Origin: JAWOJF01 sp046481785
GTDB taxonomy: Bacteria; Bacteroidota; Ignavibacteria; Ignavibacteriales; Ignavibacteriaceae
Direction: 5' to 3'
Length of the DNA stretch: 20,125 nt
NCBI GenBank assembly: GCA_046481785.1
Contig: JAWOJF010000066.1
Location: forward strand, 1-20,125
Shown: positions 15,788-20,125 of the stretch, in pieces
Layout: each line of letters opens with the position of its first letter
Numbering within the stretch: the stretch's first letter is position 1
The notes under the pieces: generated by a model
Told to the model about the DNA's origin: nothing
What the model saw: the letters and a program-made list of their open reading frames with translations, nothing else
The model's database searches: none
Made by a program: the position numbers and the translations under genes

Positions 15788-18006
15788 TCATTAAATTTCA
15801 TTTCATCCAATAGTTTCTTTGAATTATCCCTGAACCATTTTGTTTTATTAAAGTTTTCATTCAATATAAAATTGAAATTTTCTTCTGCATTATATCTTAT
15901 TGATAATGCGGCCATTCTTCTGGCTATTTCAAATTCCAAATTTTCAAGAGCGTAGCCCGAAAGCTTTAATGCAGCATATGAAGCAGAATAATTATTAACA
16001 ATTATAGAGTGCCTGAACTGCCGTAAAAATATATCATAATTTTCATTCAGCAGGCGTGACAGGTCAATCAGAACAGGGAATGTGCTGTAGCTGTACCTTG
16101 CAGAATTTATTTCACGAAGAATAATATATTTATCAAGTTCACCCCCCTCAAGATATTTAACAAGCAGTTTGTCCCATGTTAACAGGTCTTTCCGAAGGCC
16201 GGCAATATAAAATAAAGTACGCCCTGGATTTTGAAGCAATATTTTATTGTAAAGAGAGTCAGCCCTTGTAAAATTGCCCAGCCGCACAGAAATATCCGCA
16301 AGTGTTAACAGGAGGTTATAATAATAAGCTGTGTTTTTAAATGATTTTATATTGAGATTGATAATACCATCGGCCTGGCTTATACTATCCATCTTAACCA
16401 ATGAGTTTATCCATCCTGATAAAGGAGCATAACTGCTGCTTAAATTATATAGCTCTTCAAAGATATCTGCAGCCTCTTTATACTCCTCATTGTAATAATA
16501 TTCCGAAGCTTCATTAACACGGTCTGCCACATAACGGGGACAGACTTTCTGGAAAATAGATTTCCTCCCGAAATAGTAGTGAGCAGTATGCTCTTCTCCC
16601 TTCACATTAATACCCTCAAGATATTCATAGAATTCTTTTTCAAGTGAGGTAAGGGTTTTATCATATACTTTTTTAAAATCCGGATCTACATAAACTTTTT
16701 TAAACTTTTCTATTCCGTAATTATCTATTAAATATTTGGTAAAAGTACCGGCGTAAACGTATGACAAGCCTGATACCGAACCAAAAAAGCTAAACCCATT
16801 AAATAAATTTATTATGCTTACCTTATAACCGTACCGGTAAGCTGCAGCAGCAAGATAATCTATCCTGTTTTCATCATAAACAGGATCTGCTGCTGTTGCA
16901 ATACCCTCAATAAGAGCGGGATTAAACCCCCCGGCTACTTTAAATATACCCCCGGAAAACTCACCGCTGAATACATGAGCAATCTCATGCTTTAAAGAAG
17001 TATTATAATTATTATAAGTTGTATATACCTGGTATAGCCATGGTTTGGCTACATCAGCATTTTCCGAACCGAATAGTTTGCCCTTCTGTTTAGGGCTGCC
17101 GAAAACGAATGATGTAATTTTTTCTTTGGGTTTTAAATTAAAGAATGCCGAAAGCTCCCTGTAATAATATTCATGGTGAAGCGCAGATACCTTAATTAGT
17201 TTTTCATCAATTTGTTTTGAGTAATGAATTATAAAATGCTGAGTTTCTATTTTACCGCCTAACTCACTTTTTAATCTTCCCTCAGAAGTGCTGTAACCAA
17301 ATAAAGGTGATAAGTAAATAAACAGTACGGCTACTATCAGCCCGCCGCTTAAAACAAACTTAACCGGAATATGATTTTCCTTATACAATGACTTAATAAT
17401 AAGAAGAAACAATGACCCGAAGAATAATACATTCAAAAGCCTGTAGACAATTAGCTTAAGGTTAACACTTAAACCTTCATCATATATTGTTCCCGGGAAA
17501 AAGCCAACCAGTGGATTATAAAAATATATCTGCGGATTAAAATATATTTCTGCTACAGGGATTGATGCTATAATAAACAGTAATATTATAACTCTTAGAA
17601 GAGGAGCTTTTTTTGAAATTGAAATGCTTACTGCCCCCAATGAAGCACCAACTATAACTGAGGGGCAGGTGATAAATATGTAAAAAAGAATCCCGTCTGT
17701 TAAAGAACAGCTTAATCCGGTTATTGATTTTATTACCCCAGCTAAAAAAGGGATTATAAGAAAAGCAGAATATGCTTTTAACAGTTGTTTATATATTGCT
17801 CTTTTATTCCCTGATTCAAAGTTGTTTTTTTTTAACAGGGATACTATATAAAAGGCAGACAGCAGAACAAGTAACAAAGATGTTATAGAAGAGTATTCAT
17901 ATCCAAAAACACCTGCAAGTGGAAGGCTTAACAGGATTAAAGAAAAGATTAATATTAAAACCAGGTAGACAGGTAAGTAATTATTGTAAGATATTTTATT
18001 TTTCAT
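15784..18006 (-). CDS. Seven-TM membrane protein with periplasmic HExxH zinc-peptidase domain and C-terminal TPRs
   Basis: The 740 residues fall into three parts. About seven TM segments lie at roughly 11-33, 40-58, 78-96, 104-130, 138-153, 184-205 and 217-236. Loops after TM2, TM4 and TM6 are Lys/Arg-rich, which by the positive-inside rule puts the rest of the protein in the periplasm. Residues 250-470 resemble a peptidase MA-like (gluzincin) domain, with HEIAH at 340-344 and a likely third zinc ligand E367 in ALIEGIATA. TPR-like helices follow at about 495-525 and 562-595. I infer a membrane-tethered periplasmic metalloprotease with a protein-binding tail. The start is the first ATG in frame with the hydrophobic segment and has no strong ribosome site. 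Substrate unknown. The AI-2E gene overlaps its stop. Confidence 0.8.
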   Translation of the reverse strand: MKNKISYNNYLPVYLVLILIFSLILLSLPLAGVFGYEYSSITSLLLVLLSAFYIVSLLKKNNFESGNKRAIYKQLLKAYSAFLIIPFLAGVIKSITGLSCSLTDGILFYIFITCPSVIVGASLGAVSISISKKAPLLRVIILLFIIASIPVAEIYFNPQIYFYNPLVGFFPGTIYDEGLSVNLKLIVYRLLNVLFFGSLFLLIIKSLYKENHIPVKFVLSGGLIVAVLFIYLSPLFGYSTSEGRLKSELGGKIETQHFIIHYSKQIDEKLIKVSALHHEYYYRELSAFFNLKPKEKITSFVFGSPKQKGKLFGSENADVAKPWLYQVYTTYNNYNTSLKHEIAHVFSGEFSGGIFKVAGGFNPALIEGIATAADPVYDENRIDYLAAAAYRYGYKVSIINLFNGFSFFGSVSGLSYVYAGTFTKYLIDNYGIEKFKKVYVDPDFKKVYDKTLTSLEKEFYEYLEGINVKGEEHTAHYYFGRKSIFQKVCPRYVADRVNEASEYYYNEEYKEAADIFEELYNLSSSYAPLSGWINSLVKMDSISQADGIINLNIKSFKNTAYYYNLLLTLADISVRLGNFTRADSLYNKILLQNPGRTLFYIAGLRKDLLTWDKLLVKYLEGGELDKYIILREINSARYSYSTFPVLIDLSRLLNENYDIFLRQFRHSIIVNNYSASYAALKLSGYALENLEFEIARRMAALSIRYNAEENFNFILNENFNKTKWFRDNSKKLLDEMKFNE

Positions 18007-18088
18007 GCATCCATGCAGTAATTCAGTTAATATTAACCAATAAACATCATATTAATAAAGCTACGGTTCCAAGACATTACAAAGTAAA

Positions 18089-19354
18089 CTAATACTCTGC
18101 TCCGTCAACACGCTCAATATCAGCACCAAGAGATTTTAATTTTTCCTCAATTTTCTGGTAGCCGCGGTCCAGATGATAAACTCTAAGCACTTCAGTAGTT
18201 CCCTCAGCAGCCAAACCTGCCAGTACAAGTGAAGCACTTGCCCGCAGATCAGTAGACATTACCTTTGCTCCCATAAGCTTACTAACCCCTTTAATTACTG
18301 CCCTGTTCTCATTTACATCAATATCTGCTCCCAGGCGCTGAAGTTCCGGAACATGTTTAAACCTATCAAGATATATGCTGTCTGTAACAGTAGATACACC
18401 ATCAGCCAGAGCCATAAAAGCTGTCCATTGTGCCTGCATATCAGTTGGGAATCCTGGAAAAGGAGAAGTAGTTATATCGGTTGCTATTATGGTACTATTA
18501 GCTGCATCTAACTCAATTATCTCCTTAGAATTCAATAAATTACAGCCGCTATCCTCAAGCTTAATCAATATCGAATTAAGATGAGCAGGTTTTACATTAT
18601 TCAGGCGCACCTTTCCTTTTGTTATGGCTGCTGCAATTAAAATAGTACCCGCTTCTATCCTGTCGGGTATAGTATTAACTTCAGCAGCTTTCAACTCATC
18701 AACCCCCTCAATTTCCAGGCATGCTGTATTCATGCCATCTATACGTGCTCCCATACTAACAAGGTATTCCACCAGGTTAGTAATTTCAGGCTCCATAGCA
18801 GCATTATTAATGATTGTAGTCCCCTTTGCCAGAGCAGCCGCCATTAGAATATTTCCGGTAGCACCCACAGAAGGAATATCAAAGTTAATTTTTGCCCCTT
18901 TTAACCTTGATGCTTTCGCCAGTATATATCCTTCCTGAAGATCTATATCTGCTCCCATCCTTTTTAATGCTTCAAGATGAAGATTTATCGGGCGGGGACC
19001 CCATGCACAACCGCCGGGGAGCGAAACTTTTGCTTCACCATACCGGGACAATAACGGGCCAAGTACATATACCGATGCTCTCATCTTTTTAACATGTTCA
19101 TAAGGAGCATCATAGTTATTTACTCCGGATGTATTTAGCTCAAGTATATGGTTATTAAATTCAGATTCAACACCAAGATGAGTTAACAATTTGATCATTG
19201 TATAGATGTCATTAAGTTCAGGTGTATTGTTAAATCTGGATTTACCTGATGCAAGAAGAGATGCAGGCATTAAAGCCAGTGATGCGTTTTTCGCCCCGCT
19301 TACCTCTGCTCCACCAATTAATTTTTTGCCGCCCCGGATGATAAATTTGTCCAA
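18089..19354 (-). CDS. murA: UDP-N-acetylglucosamine 1-carboxyvinyltransferase
   Basis: The 421-residue protein matches MurA in length and motifs. MurA transfers enolpyruvate from PEP to UDP-GlcNAc, the first committed step of peptidoglycan synthesis in the cytoplasm. K22-N23 in SGAKNA, R92 in MRAS, and the active-site loop PGGCAWGPRP (113-122) are all present. Cys116 corresponds to the catalytic, fosfomycin-reactive Cys115 of E. coli. The start is TTG at 19354, with AGAGGA four bases upstream. The frame opens directly into MDKFIIRGGKKL, the expected MurA N-terminus, so no residues seem to be missing. It is a housekeeping gene that anchors this stretch as chromosomal. The downstream membrane peptidase gene follows 82 bases later and may be co-transcribed. 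Confidence 0.96.
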   Translation of the reverse strand: MDKFIIRGGKKLIGGAEVSGAKNASLALMPASLLASGKSRFNNTPELNDIYTMIKLLTHLGVESEFNNHILELNTSGVNNYDAPYEHVKKMRASVYVLGPLLSRYGEAKVSLPGGCAWGPRPINLHLEALKRMGADIDLQEGYILAKASRLKGAKINFDIPSVGATGNILMAAALAKGTTIINNAAMEPEITNLVEYLVSMGARIDGMNTACLEIEGVDELKAAEVNTIPDRIEAGTILIAAAITKGKVRLNNVKPAHLNSILIKLEDSGCNLLNSKEIIELDAANSTIIATDITTSPFPGFPTDMQAQWTAFMALADGVSTVTDSIYLDRFKHVPELQRLGADIDVNENRAVIKGVSKLMGAKVMSTDLRASASLVLAGLAAEGTTEVLRVYHLDRGYQKIEEKLKSLGADIERVDGAEY

Positions 19355-19358
19355 AGTT

Positions 19359-19364
19359 TCCTCT
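19359..19364 (-). promoter_or_regulatory. murA: Ribosome binding site deciding the TTG start of murA
   Basis: AGAGGA read on the minus strand, four bases from the TTG. Together with the conserved MurA N-terminus it fixes the non-ATG start. Confidence 0.7.
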
Positions 19365-19474
19365 TAAATGTCTTTTATTATACCAAATTTAAATATAAAC
19401 TTTAATAACTAAAAAGCTTGTTACCTGAAAGAAATCCTTCTCACATCATTATTGCCTGACCAGAATAAGGTTTT

Positions 19475-19545
19475 TGTGTCGTCCCTATGGGGACTTTAAG
19501 AATAACAGATAACCATTTTCTATAAACATCTCGTGCCCGGACGGG
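19475..19545. repeat. Pair of GC-rich palindromic cores, possible REP-like interspersed element
   Basis: GTCCC (19481-19485) pairs with GGGAC (19490-19494) around TATG. About 50 bases on, a second core CCCGGACGGG (19536-19545) is preceded by CTCGTG, similar to the TGTCGT before the first. Both cores stand out from AT-rich surroundings. The two-unit layout resembles REP-type repeats scattered between genes in Bacteroidota genomes, but I cannot confirm other copies from this window. Confidence 0.35.
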
Positions 19546-19640
19546 AATTAAAACAGCAATATAATATTATATCTTACATACTGTTTTGGCCATCATCCCT
19601 ATAACATATCAGTTACTGTTACTGAACTTTAATTTAAACA

Positions 19641-19675
19641 AAAGATGACATCTTTTTAAAAAAGATATCATCTTT
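19641..19675 (-). terminator. Long inverted repeat downstream of the Ycf48-like gene, probable terminator
   Basis: The arms 19641-19657 and 19659-19675 are inverse repeats of 17 bases with a single mismatch. Each arm is itself nearly palindromic around GATG/CATC. On the minus strand the hairpin ends in TTTTGTTT. It lies 63 bases past the stop of the Ycf48-like gene and could end that transcript before the murA promoter. Confidence 0.5.
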
Positions 19676-19738
19676 CCAAATGAACCGGTCTATGGAAGCA
19701 AACTCTGCAACTACACACGAGACCAAATTAATTGTATG

Positions 19739-19984
19739 TTAATTTGAAGACGTAAGTATTATTCCGTTTTGCCCTGAAAGAAATATTTTATTGGAGGGTG
19801 TTGTGGTTAAGCTTGTTAAGCCTGCATATTGACCGCTGGAGGTTAATTTCCAGGATTTACCGGAATCCTCAGTAAGCAGAATTTCACCTTTTCCCCCAAG
19901 TATTATACCGCTTTTTTCATCAAAAAAGTGAATGGCGGACAATCCCGAAGAAACTTCAGATGGCCAAAGCCTTATAGAGGCCGC
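19739..19984 (-). CDS. C-terminal fragment of a Ycf48-like/BNR-repeat protein, 5' part lost at a sequence junction
   Basis: About 81 codons remain open on the minus strand. They read SAIHFFDEKSGIILGGKGEI, then LLTEDSGKSWKLTSS, then GQNGIILTSSN and a stop. This is the Ycf48/photosystem-assembly-like beta-propeller repeat with its GxxGxILxTxDxGxSW pattern, common in secreted proteins of Bacteroidota and relatives. A TTG at 19942 is not a credible start, because the repeat homology seems to continue upstream through SEVSSG. An in-frame TGA is met at 19987-19985, within the GC-rich sequence of different origin. The gene is therefore cut, either by an insertion or deletion or by a false assembly join. 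No C-terminal sorting domain is visible after the last repeat. Family call moderate; fragment status firm. Confidence 0.65.
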   Translation of the reverse strand, partial: AASIRLWPSEVSSGLSAIHFFDEKSGIILGGKGEILLTEDSGKSWKLTSSGQYAGLTSLTTTPSNKIFLSGQNGIILTSSN

Positions 19985-20113
19985 TCACCTAAAGATCAGG
20001 CGGCGCGCAGCATGACCACGTCATCAAGGCCACGCGCTGTCATCGGCTATCAGCATCCGCTGTCAACCTATGACGCGTTGCTGGAGCCAGCCTCGTTGGA
20101 GGTGAGAACATGA
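19985..20113 (+). CDS. C-terminal fragment of a foreign GC-rich gene, possibly IS21-type IstA transposase
   Basis: The plus frame reads through GC-rich sequence to a TGA at 20111-20113. It ends RPRAVIGYQHPLSTYDALLE and then PASLEVRT. A short tail of the HPLSxYDALL type, followed by an overlapping second gene, resembles the C-terminus of IstA of IS21-family elements as I recall them. This is recognition from memory and uncertain. Base composition (63% GC at 19981-20040 and 58% at 20041-20100 by count) differs sharply from the rest of the window. The 5' part of the gene is absent, so this is not an intact element. The left boundary is set at the likely junction; the frame itself is also open further left by chance. 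Confidence 0.35.
   Translation, partial: SPKDQAARSMTTSSRPRAVIGYQHPLSTYDALLEPASLEVRT
20098..20106 (+). promoter_or_regulatory. Strong Shine-Dalgarno site GGAGGTGAG
   Basis: This near-perfect ribosome site lies just before the ATG at 20110, inside the end of the preceding gene. It supports real coding on the plus strand in the GC-rich tail. Confidence 0.6.
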
Positions 20114-20125
20114 GCGATCTCCAGC
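20110..20125 (+). CDS. Start of a further gene, only five codons in the window (possibly IstB-like)
   Basis: ATG AGC GAT CTC CAG begins at 20110 and overlaps the preceding TGA as ATGA, behind a strong ribosome site. Only MSDLQ is visible, so no function can be read. If the preceding fragment is IstA, this would be the istB ATPase gene. The overlap layout fits that idea but does not prove it. Confidence 0.35.

Larger units (their letters stand above)
19355..19738. other. Intergenic region upstream of murA; no gene found, holds palindromic repeats
   Basis: No frame of useful length is present on either strand. The region holds two GC-rich hairpin cores (19481-19494 and 19536-19545) in otherwise AT-rich DNA and a long near-perfect inverted repeat at 19641-19675. 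The murA promoter must lie in the first part. No -10/-35 pair was convincing. Confidence 0.45.

Noticed and set aside
1..20125. CRISPR array, tRNA or rRNA genes
   Set aside because: No evenly spaced direct repeats, no cloverleaf-like segments and no conserved rRNA stretches were seen on reading through. Dedicated scans were not possible here.

Overview
The window is a stretch of low-GC Gram-negative chromosome. Coding segments counted by hand are near 40% GC and intergenic parts are lower. A SprA-like outer-membrane protein, a Ycf48-like repeat protein, several TTG starts with good Shine-Dalgarno sites, and a split MacB-type exporter all suit the Bacteroidota/Chlorobi group. Ignavibacteria is my best guess, but it is inferred from protein style and not from a marker gene. 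There are no rRNA or tRNA genes, no CRISPR array and no complete insertion sequence.

Layout. Positions 1-2574 (minus) hold 858 codons of a very large secreted beta-rich outer-membrane protein that runs off the left edge. Its start is TTG. Next come two plus-strand genes one base apart: a DagK/YegS-type lipid kinase and a calcineurin-like phosphoesterase. An orphan ParA-type ATPase (minus) converges on them. Positions 5669-14435 (minus) form a seven-gene exporter locus read as TolC-like channel, HlyD/MacA-like adaptor, LolD/MacB-type ATPase, then four consecutive MacB/FtsX permeases, ending in a clear intrinsic terminator. Upstream on the same strand are an AI-2E/PerM-family membrane protein, a 740-residue membrane-anchored zinc-peptidase/TPR protein whose stop overlaps the AI-2E start by four bases, and murA. 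The C-terminus of a Ycf48-like repeat protein lies at the right side.

The most notable biology is the exporter with one ATPase and four permeases. Three of the permeases are exactly 410 residues, align without gaps, and differ mainly in the periplasmic domain. The second is the seven-TM + HExxH peptidase + TPR protein coupled to the AI-2E gene.

The last ~140-165 bases have a different character: 56-63% GC, coding on the other strand, a strong Shine-Dalgarno site and an ATGA gene overlap that resembles an IS21 istA/istB junction. They interrupt the Ycf48-like gene. This end is either a transposon scar or a chimeric assembly join and should not be read as ordinary native sequence until checked.
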